Positions 1 through 11,800 of a stretch of DNA of 64,000 bases are shown in pieces. Made by a program: the position numbers and the translations under genes. The notes below the pieces were generated by a model. It was given only the letters and a program-made list of their open reading frames with translations. It made no database searches and was not told where the DNA came from. Numbering within the stretch: position 1 is the first letter of the stretch; every line of letters starts with the position of its first letter. Location: NCBI RefSeq assembly GCF_014839805.1, contig NC_051120.1:1364001-1428000 (forward strand). The letters run 5' to 3'. Source of the DNA: Manduca sexta (lineage: Eukaryota > Arthropoda > Insecta > Lepidoptera > Sphingidae).

Positions 1-1149
1 ATACGATCAAAAACCAAAAATCATAGTTTTTATATTATTTTTGAGAAAGGTAAACGGTCCATTATTAGTCACTATAGACAAAATAAAACAGCAAACTTGT
101 TTCGAAAAAATATCCAGCTATTCTAAAGATACATGTCACTGTAAATTTCACTAACAGTATCTTTATATTTTCACAAATCTCTTTCCTTACATCATGATTA
201 CTGGCAGTAGATTTAACCGTCTCACTAACCGCAATATAACGCGAATGAAAGTAAAAACTGAAACGCAGAGTTACGGACATTTAATAAGCTATTGTTTATA
301 ATCGTAATGACATTTCATGCCATCTAAAGAAAAATTAATGGTCATAGCATTTTGATATTTATTTGCGGCTTCACTAGTGAGAGTTTGTGAGTAGATTTTC
401 GTTTATACATTGCGTATTTTCTCGGGATTTATGATAACACAATTCGTTTTAAGTGGCTTACGTTCTGTGAATTGTAAATTATTACGTTCGTCTTTCCATG
501 TAACATTCTCTAATTATATGCATAAATATCTGAAATATAAAAGAAAATATATAACATTTTTTTTCCTTTTTTTATTGATTTATTATGACAAGAATACAAA
601 TGCTTACAATATAATCTCGCCAAACTTTAAAGTTTGTTACTGAACAGGTGCAATGCTAAAAGATCCGGAGCTAAAAACCTTCGAACATTTAGTAATAATT
701 TCGTAACAAACACTTGGTATGCATTTGAAATTAATCACGAATCCGTCAAAATATAACATAAAGTAAATAACTACCGCGCGACACGCAACCGACAACTATA
801 TTGGAAATAGTGTTGGGGAATTCACTTTCAATTTCGCGTTTATCCGCACTGATTTTGATTGATTCGCACTCGTAATGCAACGCGCGAACGTGTTTTCTTG
901 TGTTACGCAACGCACATGCGAGAATTTCCGTTTGTTTTACTAAGTTCGATATAGTACGTCTATAGTATTCAAATAAAAACAAACTTACGTAACCTCAAAG
1001 ACAGTATTTATAGATAACTTTCGGTTTCGATATGCGCTCAGCTGACATTAGAATTCGCCGCATTCGCAACACCACTAGAACGTATCAATTAACAAACACG
1101 CACCATGTTTCCACAAGTTAAAATAATGCATTAATTATTAAGTTACTTT

Positions 1150-1560
1150 CCCCTCTCTCGGTTAGCGGTGGAAAACGCGAAAGTCGACGACTAGTGTTAG
1201 TGTAAGCGCAGCGGCCGCCCATCTTGCTGCGTGAAACGGAACGTGGTCGTAACGGAAAAATAATTCAAAAATAGAACGAGCCAGTGACAAACGACAGTGT
1301 CGAACTAAGTCTAGTTCTAAATTTAAAAGCGCATACCGAACGGAAATTTAGAACGGCCCAACGGATTGCATGATCTATTTTCGTCGCCGAGTGCAGCTGC
1401 CCGCCTGAACTTTGTCGTAGGGATTCCGCTTTCTTTTTTTTTTGTGTAAAATAACGTTCCGTTCTACGCTGTACACTTTCGTTTATCGTGATCTCGGGGC
1501 GTGGTCGATTGTTTTGTAATTGGCATTGACAGTGAAAGCATTTGACGGCTGTCGTCCGAT
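1150..1560 (+). promoter_or_regulatory. Possible promoter / 5' UTR region (CpG-richer island)
   Basis: This stretch stands out from its AT-rich surroundings by GC content and CpG (for example gcagcggccgcccatc near 1207) and has no repeat family in it. It lies about 4 kb upstream of the first smash-like exon found and could hold its transcription start. No TATA box or unmistakable initiator was found, so the assignment rests on composition and position only. Confidence 0.3.
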
Positions 1561-2351
1561 TGTCGGTAAATATTTTCTAACATTATTTGTAGCCATTATA
1601 CCCTTATACTTTCACTGTTTTGAATAAATTATGTTTAGAGCCATGGCTTGCGTAATGTTAGGTGATCACGCATTGGTGTTGTGTGAATTCTTGCTAATTG
1701 TTTTGGAAGGTCAAAGTATTGTAAATTGGCAATTAATGTTGTAACTGAATTTGTAATTACTATTAAGATCTATCGTAGGGCCCGCGGAGTGGTCTCAGTA
1801 CAAATGTAGTTTTAATCGCAGTTACCAAGGACGCCTTGCCGCAACTGGTTTCTCGTTCGGTTTCCGCGTAGTGGTCGACATTTTTGTTGACGTATTAGGC
1901 GAGTTTGGGTATTATTATTACGTAATCAAGGGACGGTAGTTTGTTGATAGGAGTGCCATTAAATGACGTTAAAGAATCATAGACGGATTATTTTATTTGT
2001 TATTATTTATTCGAGTAACATAGGACTTATATTGTTAGTAAAGGATATAATATTTCTTAAAATTATATTGGAAATAAAAATATGAATTGATAAAAATATA
2101 AAGTAAATGATTTCCTCTTATTAATAACGAATCAGATTTTATAATAATGTTTGATGAAAACAATATATTGTTGTCTTTGTTTTTAGTTTAATTTGCCTTT
2201 TTAATATTTATTTCGTTGAAACAAGATACATATCTAGAGATAAACCAACAACATACTAGACGATTTAAGACTAATTAACATATATTTAACATTAGATACA
2301 GACAATAATGTATCTATCTCTTTAAAAAGTAGATACCTGCTATATGCTAGC

Positions 2352-2560
2352 TCATCATCATCAGCCCTATATTATATTCTTGTCCCACTGCTGAGCACGG
2401 GCCTCCTCTACTACTGAGAGGGATTAGGGCTTAGTCCACCACGCTGGCCCAGTGCGGATTGGTAGACTTCACACACCTTTGCATTTTTTTTTGCTTTGGT
2501 TTTGAACCTGCACTATCGTCTCGGCATTCCGTTCCACTCCCGATTAGGCTATTGCAGCTA
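2352..2560 (-). repeat. tRNA-derived SINE (family A), internally deleted
   Basis: Reverse complement of the family A SINE seen at 3732. It keeps the 3' end (agccctatattat, cccactgctgagcac, gagagggattagg) and the tRNA-like head (B box relic gttttgaacctg, ccgttccactcccgattaggct). The central conserved part with the tttaacggtgaagg motif is missing. Confidence 0.75.
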
Positions 2561-2827
2561 CCTTAAAATAATTTACAATTCTAGATGTTATTAAATATTA
2601 CAATTACAACAACTTCCCACTGCTAAAACATGACATACGATAATTCTAATTCCGCGATCACCTATCAATCAACAGATAACATTGTCGTAACTCAGTAGAA
2701 TAACGCAACTGTGACATAACGCCACTGTAATGGCATCTGTGGTTGCAACGGTCGAGTGACACAACCGTTACCACTGTCATTATCATGATATTGTGTCATC
2801 AGTGCAACTAGCTGGGCAAGTGAAGTA

Positions 2828-3076
2828 TTTTTTTTACGTGCACGGTGAAGTTACTCCACTGGACCTGATGGTATGAGGAGTGGGATCCAATTGGATGTCG
2901 ACTGACGGAAGATTACCCCGCGAGAGTCGACACAATTATGCCGGCCTGTTGGAACCGGATATACACATACTGATCCCAGAACGCGAAACACTTATGTGGG
3001 ACACTATAGCGGGTTTTAACACCTTGAGTACGGTGATCGCTATGCGAGGAATATAAAATATATCCTACCATCAGTA
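2828..3076 (-). repeat. Family C interspersed repeat (~250 bp)
   Basis: Poly-T start, then acctgatggtatgaggagtg, tgtcgactga, gtcgacacaattatgccggc, gcgggttttaacaccttg and gaatataaaatatatcctac. Three other good copies lie at about 13342, 17480 and 25131. The poly-T is an A-tail on the other strand, so it is placed on minus. Confidence 0.7.
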
Positions 3077-3289
3077 CATTTTTGTATTGTTTTAGAAATG
3101 CACGACGAGACGAGCAAGTTGCTCGCGGTGGTATCTACCAGATTCTTGCATTAGATAAACCTACAACCTGATGTAATGTGACTATAGAGCTTACTACGTA
3201 GCATGGTGAAGAACTATAGGGACCGTTTCAAAGCATGGACGAGTAGGTATCGCGCTATAGTGCAATTTAAGTAAAATATATTATTAATG

Positions 3290-3445
3290 ATGGGCAAGAT
3301 GGAGGAGAAGAGAAACGCTGGGCGAAGGAAAAAAATCGTGGCTCAGACCCGGGAGTGGACCGGTATCACCTCCGTTGAACACCTGTTCCGCCTGGCTAAT
3401 GATAAAGAGAAATACACGAAGCTGACGGCCAACCTTCAACAATGA
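3290..3445 (+). pseudogene. LINE polyprotein C-terminal remnant
   Basis: An open frame of 51 codons ends at TGA (3443-3445). It contains REWTGITSVEHLFRLANDKE, followed by KYTKLTANLQQ. The WTGIxSxExLFRLAxDRE pattern is the C-terminal end of the reverse-transcriptase ORF in non-LTR retrotransposons common in insects. Nothing recognisable of the catalytic domain lies upstream, where a family C repeat ends at 3076. This is a 5'-truncated dead copy. Confidence 0.6.
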
Positions 3446-3731
3446 AGAGGCACTTGAAGAAGAATAAGATATATAGGAATTTAAACAGCGGTAGAAGCGG
3501 TAAAATTCTACAATATGCGAGCCGAATCTTACCTGTCTAGTTATGTCATAGTTTTTAAATAGTCAAGTAAGAGGTGTCTTCGAATAGTAAAGTCGATATG
3601 AGAATGGGCACAGCAGTACGAAGTACGGATTACTTACGAGACGACCAAGCCAAACGCCTGATAGTAAGAATACCCACAAACATTGTCAACCATACATAAC
3701 TTTGTATTATTAACATACTAAACTTACTGAG

Positions 3732-4056
3732 AGCGGCGATAGCCTAGTTGGGTGTGGAACGGACTGCCGAGACGAATGTCCGCAGGTTCAAATCCCAAGT
3801 GCACACACCTCTGACTTTTCTAAAAAATCATGTGTGTATTCTTTGTGAATTTATCGTTCGCTTTAACGGTGAAGGAAAACATCGTGAGGAAACCTGCTCA
3901 TCTGAGAAGTTCTCTATAGGAATTTTCGATGGTGTGTGAAGTCTACCAATCCGCACTAGGCCAGCGTGGTGGACTAAGGCCTAATCCCTCTCAGTAGTAG
4001 AGGAGGCCCGTGCTCAGCAGTGGGCAAGTATATAATACAGGGCTGATATTATATTA
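3732..4056 (+). repeat. tRNA-derived SINE (family A), nearly full length
   Basis: The head has pol III boxes: A box tagcctagttgg and B box ggttcaaatcc. The body has tttaacggtgaaggaaaac and gtgaagtctaccaatccgca. The 3' end has tagtagaggaggcccgtgc and agggctgatattat, with a short ATT-type tail. This structure and sequence are of a kind I know from moth genomes. It is the best copy for use as a reference in this window. Confidence 0.85.
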
Positions 4057-4680
4057 TATAAACTTACTGCCAGCGATTAATGGCTACATGCCTTAACCAG
4101 AAGAATTATGATGCCCGAAGGTGACATAAACAAAGTATTACCCAGACAGATTGGAGACCTAGTGAAACTATCTATGATTCAACAGGAAAATGAAAGTGCA
4201 ATTAATTTGATATATTGATTTTACAATTATAGATTCAAGGATATCCTTAAAAGTATTTAAGACGTTAAGGAAATACATATTACTTACTAATAGGTACTTT
4301 AAATATACTTAACCAACATAATTTCTCACGGCAAATTTAATAAAATGTAATTTTTAGAATAAATACATTACAACCGTCATTATGTAATTTTAATATTTTT
4401 TCTTTTAACTTGGACTTTTACGTCCAACACCTAGATCCAAAATGCGGATTATAAAAACATATGATACTTAGCAATAAGACAATTGGTAAGCTTTTGAATA
4501 AGTTTGGTATAAATATCGAATCCAACATTGCAAAAAGAAATTACAGTGAATGAATTTCTAAAACTGACCTTTTAAAACTATTCAAAGAAATTTTTAATAC
4601 TATAAGAGGCGTAAAATCGTTTATCTTTGTAATAAACATAAAAAGCCAAGCCGTAATAGCCTCTAATATCTCAATTATTA

Positions 4681-5095
4681 CCGTTACAACGGACTATACT
4701 CTAGTTGGGAGTGGAATGAACTGACGAGACGAAAGTGGTAGGTTCACCACCCAAGGAAAATCTGAATTTCGGAGTTACATATGTATTCTTTATCAATGAT
4801 AGTTCAATTTAACGGTGAAGGAAATCATCTTGAAGGAACCTATAGGGGTATACCTAACAATTCTTCATAAGGTATGAAGATAGGAAGTCTTAAAATAAAA
4901 CTATCTTGCGGATTTCATCGCGGTTTTTATATTATAATATTATCCCGACGTTTCGAAGACTTCAGCCTTCGTTCAGGGGCGGACTGATAGGAACTCTGTC
5001 AAACCACACCACGCTTGGTGGAGTATGTAGCAGAGGAAACTCCTGCCCAGCAGTGGGACAGTTATACAGGGTTGCTATTACTATACCGTTACACA
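4681..5095 (+). repeat. Diverged family A SINE, split by an insertion
   Basis: The 5' part (4681-4890) shows the SINE head (actctagttgggagtgga, gacgagacgaaagtgg) and the tttaacggtgaagg centre. The 3' part resumes after 4987 (cttggtgga, cagcagtgggacag, agggttgctatt). The two halves are separated by a 96-bp insert flanked by near-identical 11-bp copies. Confidence 0.65.
4891..4986 (-). mobile_element. Short insertion (family D) with possible target-site duplication
   Basis: A 96-bp segment with the motif ccgacgtttcgaagacttc lies between ataggaagtct (4880-4890) and ataggaactct (4987-4997). Related sequence occurs at 24461-24590 in the opposite sense and partly at 54236-54345. Type not determined. 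Confidence 0.45.
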
Positions 5096-5686
5096 ATAAC
5101 AGAAAGCATATCGAAGTTAACAGAACCACCATTACCTCAGTTAATCTAGACGCAGGCGACGCCGTGGCCAATCGACTTACGACTTAATTTAACAGCTGTT
5201 ACACCACCGTTATAACTGTCGCAGTTAATTAATTTCGGCTTTAATTTTTGGAAAGTTAGCAAAAAAAATTGGACAAGGCTAGAACAGAGGCTTTCGATAA
5301 ATGTGGAATTTGGTAGAGTTAATTGATGTTTAAGAAAATTTTATACTGTGTTATTTGGTGTATTTCGGATTAATGTTGAAAGTGAAACTGATTATGATTT
5401 TACATAATTCAAATTATCGTGATATCAAAAAAGCGTTGTAAATTCACTTTTAATCTGTAGACTAAATCGCCTTCACGAACAGCAACAGATTTCTATCCAC
5501 CATTTATTTTTAAATGTAAATAAATTATAATTTGTAACCAAATTCAACAATTCTATTGTTACTTGTAGGTAATTGTGATGTACTTTCTTGTAAACTGCCA
5601 CTGACTCTTGAATCCTTACATAAAATTTGCATTGTCCTCACCAATACACTTCTATGGGAGATAACGAATAACCTATTTTGTTACAG

Positions 5687-5887
5687 ACAACAGACAGCGC
5701 GGACTTCCTAGCCACAAGGCCTCATACAGCGGCGGTCCTGCCAGGCAAGCCGGCCGCGAACCCGCTGCAGTTCGTGCGGGTCGGCCCTGCAGACCTCGGC
5801 AGCAGAGCGCGCGAGCAGCTCCGCAGGGCGGAGCTAGCTAAACGGACCGAGCCAGCGCGCATTGAGAGGCAGGAGGATTGGCAATCG
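5687..5887 (+). CDS. smash: smash-like exon (first found)
   Basis: The acceptor is ttgttacag and the donor is tcg|gtgagt. The exon is 201 nt, phase 0 at both ends, 67 residues, with no Met. It is GC-rich within an AT-rich region and reads from TTDSADFLATRP to RIERQEDWQS, Arg/Ala-rich and probably helical. It joins in frame to NLDNWKSS in the next exon, forming the start of the DUF4757-like block shared by LMO7, LIMCH1 and Smash. The coding start must lie further upstream. Confidence 0.8.
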
Positions 5888-8800
5888 GTGAGTTGGGAGT
5901 GAATTTATTGGATGTGATGTTTATCATAACTCAATAACCTCTGAAAAGATTAGGCCCACAGCTAGACAGACCATGTCCTGCGTGTTGTTACTGCTAGCTT
6001 GACAATGTGGCTTCACGCGCGTAGTCGAGTAAAGTGAAGCCTGGAAAATGTAGACCGCCTAGATATGGTGCAAGATTACCATACACGTTATTGTTTTAAT
6101 TAGAAAAGTACATGGTGGAAATTTTATTACGGGAAAGGTCTTTCCTTCAGGTAATGTGGTGAACAAAATTAAGTGTATTTGTATATTTCCTCTATGTAAA
6201 TGACACGTCAAGTCCCTCGTCTGGTAGTACGCGCCACTGGAAGTCTACTCACTACCACTCTAGGTCTCATAATTCAATTAAAACTAGGTCATTCAATACG
6301 GCCCCAATTTCCCCAAAGACTAATATCCCATTAAGAAGAGTAAAGACCACTCCGCCCCACGAGGCTGGCAATTAAAACCATCAGTGATTTGTCATCGCTC
6401 GGCCTCAATCGACCGTTTCACGGAACTTGACGAGAGCCAACATAATTAGTTCGAGATTGTTAGTTTTCTTTTGCTACGTAGTTGATAATAATCTGGCATG
6501 TCATGCTAAAGCAGGAATTACGGTATTTTTTTCGCAATCAGCTCGGCGCCGTGATATGGCAAATAATACACTTCACGCACTTTTTAGTGTGTAACCTCCT
6601 TCATTTTGTGTATTAGTGCAAATACACAAATGAAATCACGAATTTGATTATGGTTCAATCACTCGTCTTCCTTCCATTGGAGTTTGGAACACTTCTAACT
6701 TGAGCTTAAATAAATCATTTTTCAAATGCTTTCGTTAACGTTAGTAATAACAATTTATTCTGTAAATGTAGAAACGATTTTTTTTTTCATTTCTACATCA
6801 AATGTTGGCAAGCATTAAGCATAACTCTTGTATTGTATAGGTAAATTTTAATCTGTTTAATTCTGAGTTGTTTATATCCATAAATACAGCTATAAGAATT
6901 TACTATAAGGTGAGACATCAACGAGGGGTGACACACATGCAGATTTTTTGTTATAATGACACAATAGTTATCCAGTGGAGTTGGTTTTTTTGGACCCGTT
7001 CCTATAAAAATGCCTTTCTCCTTTCCCTAGTACCATATCTACTTATTTCGTTTGACTATCTATATATAATATTTATGATAATTAGAAGGACGTAGCATGT
7101 AGTTCAGTAATGGGAATAACCCGCGGTAAACCATCGCTGATTAATATGCTCGTCGCGGCACCAGTTTCCTTTATTTGTCATGATTTGTGAATAGACTAAA
7201 CAGAGATCCGTTTACCAACGTGATAGACATTTATTTATTTAAGATTGCAAACTGAGTTTACAATGATAATTTACAAATGTATCACACATTCATAACAAAC
7301 AAAAAAATATTGCAACTCTGATTATATGCAACCACAGCAACCACATAAATTGAATTGTGTAATCTTCTTCAGACAGATATATTTTTATTGTAAGCGATAC
7401 CACCCTTGAATAGTAGAAACACCATCCAACACATTAAATTACAAAGTATTGCTTGGTATTCCACTGCGCTCGCCATCCTGAAACATGCGATGTTTTATTA
7501 GTCTTATTATATCCAGAGGTTACACTGGCTACAATGTCCTTCAAACCGGAACGCAACAGTGACTACACGCTGCTGCTTGACGGCCGAAATAGTCATTGCG
7601 GTGGTACCTACCCAAGCAGAAGCTCACATATTAGAGACCTACTATCAGTTAGGATTAGGCTTTAGTCCACCGCGCTGGTCTAGTGCGGATTGGTAGACTT
7701 CACATACCCTTAAAATTCTTATAGAGAACTTCTAATATATGCAGGTTGCCTCACGATGTTTTCCTTCACCGTTAAAGCAAGCGATAATTCACAAAAATAC
7801 ATATGATTTTAGAAAAGTCAGCGGTATGTGCCATTGGTTTTTGAACCCGCGGACGTTCATCTCGGCAGTCTGCTCCACAAGCAACTAGACTATAACCGCT
7901 TTTAGTATCATACCACAGTCTATCCTCAACGCGTTTTTACCTTAACATTTTCCTTACACTATCACAAATCTTCCATTAAATATTTTTCTACAATCGTGAT
8001 AAACAATACTATGTACCGGCGGTATATCTAAAGTTATTCCATGGCGGCGGATACAACGCGCGGCGTTTTTTTAATCGCTGCGTGGAATGCGTTTCCGTCG
8101 TCCTGGGTAACACTGTATAATTTGTTTTTATTATAACACATTATTGTTTCGTGATGAGGTGTGAAATCGATCATAAATGTGTATGTTAGATTACATTTTA
8201 GACGTTTGGATTATTTAGAAGTTAACGCAATAGAATCGTTTTTTTTGTTGTTTGGGAATGCCTGTAGATGGTCAAATATAGGTACTTTTTCATTTATTTA
8301 TTTATATATGTATTGAAAGTTTACAGCACTTGTCCAAAACATTTACTAACAATATAATCTAACTCAAAATTTAACAATAGTAATGCCAACAATAACAATA
8401 AAATAAAATTCAAACAAATAACTAAAATTATCTTCAATACTTTATTAAACTAGATCTTTTTAAAGCGTTTTAATCCCTAAAATACACAATAGGTCTCTTA
8501 GTCCAGCAAGGTATAATTACAAGATTTGTCCATATCTGCCCCAAGCGTTGTCTGTCTAGCGTAAAGAGTATTAAAATCAATTTTACTGGGTATTATAGAA
8601 ACAATGTTTCATTTCTCCGGATGACGAGCGTAGTGAATTACACGCATCTAGAAATACGATTAGCGAAACTAGTGTACTGCCCCTACTTACCCTCCCAATA
8701 AGCGTGAACTTATACATACAAAACTCGTGAGCACTCATAAAAGAAATCAATAGACGTTAAATATGTGTTCTTGCATGTCGGCTTGTTAGACAATAATTGC

Positions 8801-11800
8801 TATAATTAAGATAATTGCGTTCTGTGACATGTTGCGTAACCATTTCTGAGTATCCTGCATGGTCAGAATATCTAGCATTGTTAAAGAGTATGGTACATAC
8901 TAAGAAATGTAGGTACCAATTGCAACAGAGTTAAGACTAGCAAGTTCTTGCGGCAATATATAGCGCAATAACTCTAAGATCCTTTTACATTTTATTTTAA
9001 TAATTTTATACACTAGCGCCATTACTGCAAGTTTTGCAAGCGTCAAAGTTTACAGAAGGCAGTTTGGCATGATTGTATACACGGTAAAATATCTTTGAGG
9101 AAGTAAATTTCTGCAAGATTTCTTGCTAATCTAAACCTTGCCTTAAACTGTAAATGGCGTGTTGCTCGCGACGTTTTGCGTTCAAAATATTCCCAAAATA
9201 GAAATGTTTTCTGAGATAAATAGTAGCCTACATGTTAATGCAGGACAGGCTTTATCCGTGGGCCAAATTCCATCCAAATCCGTTCAGCCGTTACGTTTAC
9301 TTCTAAAAACATACACAAGTAATCGCATTTATGAATTGCACTTTTATTGAAGAATATAGATAATACCTAAATAATATTATGGAGCTAACACTTCCGTTTA
9401 CATTTTAGACAAATTGTATTGAAGTGAAATAGCTCTAGTACATTATAAACAGGTTTGACTCCCGGTCTTAGCCATAGATTAAATAAAAGGGGCAATAAAA
9501 CTGTATCGTCGTAATTTGTTAATGCTGGCGTGTTCGCAAACACAGAGTTACCGCCCTTAAACACACTGCAATAGAAACAGCTATTTGAGTGGTGCAAGTT
9601 ACAAGACGTAGCGTAAACATTAGATTATGCTGGGTATGAAGTTATTGCATTTTTTGATATTTATTCTATTGGGTAGCAGATTTCAAGTAGATATGAATCG
9701 GTGTGTATTTGTTTTATCCACAAATATATTTCCTTAACTGTATAGAAGTTATTACATTCTTTAATATTTGATTAACTACGCTGTTATGCTATATGTTGTA
9801 AAATATTAGACTCTAATAATTAAAGTAATGTTAAACAATAAAAATAGCTACTGACCGCCCCCGCTCTCGCGACCTCCTATAACTTACACTGTTTGAAATT
9901 ACAGTAAACAATTTATAGACGGACGGGTAAAATTATAAAAAAAAAACTCATCTCTCACACGCGATGTGCCGACACGCGCGCGTAAATTATATGCGCTTGC
10001 GCACTTTACTACATTTTGCATGTGCTTCTGGAAATGAGGATGGAGATTAAGAAAGCAATAATACATCATAGACTAACATATTGTTTGACTAGATTACAAG
10101 TCAAGCAAGTATACAGTAAAGACACTAATTTTAGGTATTAAACACATTATAGTGTATGGGAAGTTAAGATTTGATTTCTTAGAGTGAAAACTGCTGTGTA
10201 ACACCACGTAACGTTTTGTTGTGTCATTATGCAAGCACAAAAATGCTTAGCGGCAAAATACACTGCGGTAGTACCTGCCTGGATTTTAGCGTACGAAAGC
10301 CCTTATAATTATTTGTTTACAGTCTATTTTTTATTATCTGTATAAGCTATGGAAGTTGTCTTCGATGCCAATCTATGTGGTATTGTGTGGAGGTCACGGG
10401 CCGCGGATCTGACGCCTTTATATTATGCCTAATGTCATCGCGATATGCCTATTTGTATTCTAAATTAATATTGACTGCAACATATTTGAACAATGGCGTT
10501 GTTGAGACTCCATACATGAATCAAATTGGGATAAAAGTTGAAGAAGAAGTTATAAACTTACAGCACGTTAAAAGTCTTGTATAACCCAGGAACGCTCGAT
10601 TCCAATAGAACCCAAAACATCCAACCACATCATGACGTCCATCTACAACATGACCAATGACACACGACCTTGTAAAGGTCACTGAAACTAGCTGAATGCA
10701 GGCCGCTTCTGCCTGGATTGGTTTAGCAATCTTTAGGGGAGAATTATGTTCGGCATTTGACTTCCAAAGGCTGAAGAAGATTGATACACCGAAATAAATC
10801 GCGGATCACTCATTGAGCTAACGCCCTTTCATTTAACATGTTTAACCGCTACCAGCACTATGAGGACCTCCATTATTTTTGCTATCAGGACACCATGATA
10901 TATGGAATTGGATACGTCACGCTTTTCTAGTCTATAGCTGGCTATTTTTTTAATAATAATGACTAACGAGAATGAAATCATAAATACAACCCATGCGACT
11001 TAAGTGTGGACTTCGCCTGAATGCCTTGAGCAACCCCTCTCCCACCTTGGGCGCTTGTAGATGTTACTGTGATATATTGTTAATAAAGATCAGCACAGCC
11101 CAACGGTAACGCAACACTTCCGGGCCGTTGGCGGCGCAGGGCGGACATCTCCGGTGTGCTGTGCTGTACTTACTGTTTACTTTATTGTTTTATTCCACTA
11201 CCCAAGAACACATAAAGTGGAGAACACCACAGTTACCATCAGGCGAGCGGCATGTGCATCTTATCATTCTATTTAAATAAAAAATCAAAATTTCGTACAA
11301 ATAAATTCACGAAATGTTGATCTAATAAAAGTCGCAAGAGGTCGCTGTATGCGGGTCGCTTCCAGGTCGATCTGGAAGTCTTTGGGAGAGGCCCTTGTTC
11401 AGCAATGGACATCCTGCGGCTGATGATGATGATTGAATTCACGAAATTAACTTTATTAACAAACTACGAGGTCAGGTAAGTCGCTTGGGTTGAACCATTA
11501 TTGTAAACAAATCACTCCGCTCCATGCAACATCTAGCTTAAAATTATTTTCCATTTAAATGTAACAAGATATACGTAAAACTCAGAGAATAATATTAAAA
11601 ATAGTAAATGAATACTGCATTGTACGAGTGTAATTAAAACCAGGATGTGATGAATAAACAATAGCAGCTGGTGTTGCGCAACTTATAAAAACGTTAGCGA
11701 ATGCAGAGTAACTTAATATTTTTTAGATTGTATAACGGACGAAACTGCGTGTCAGACAGTGTATACTTGTATACGTAAGCTTTTTCTGAAGAGGTAGACG

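Noticed and set aside
1631..1744. Small frame starting MFRAMACVML as the first coding exon of the smash-like gene
   Set aside because: The available donors would end it in phase 1, while the next known exon needs phase 0, and the donors are weak.
3748..3939. Small open frame at the SINE, possible gene or tRNA
   Set aside because: It runs through a tRNA-derived SINE shared with several other places. The tRNA-like head has no closing acceptor stem.
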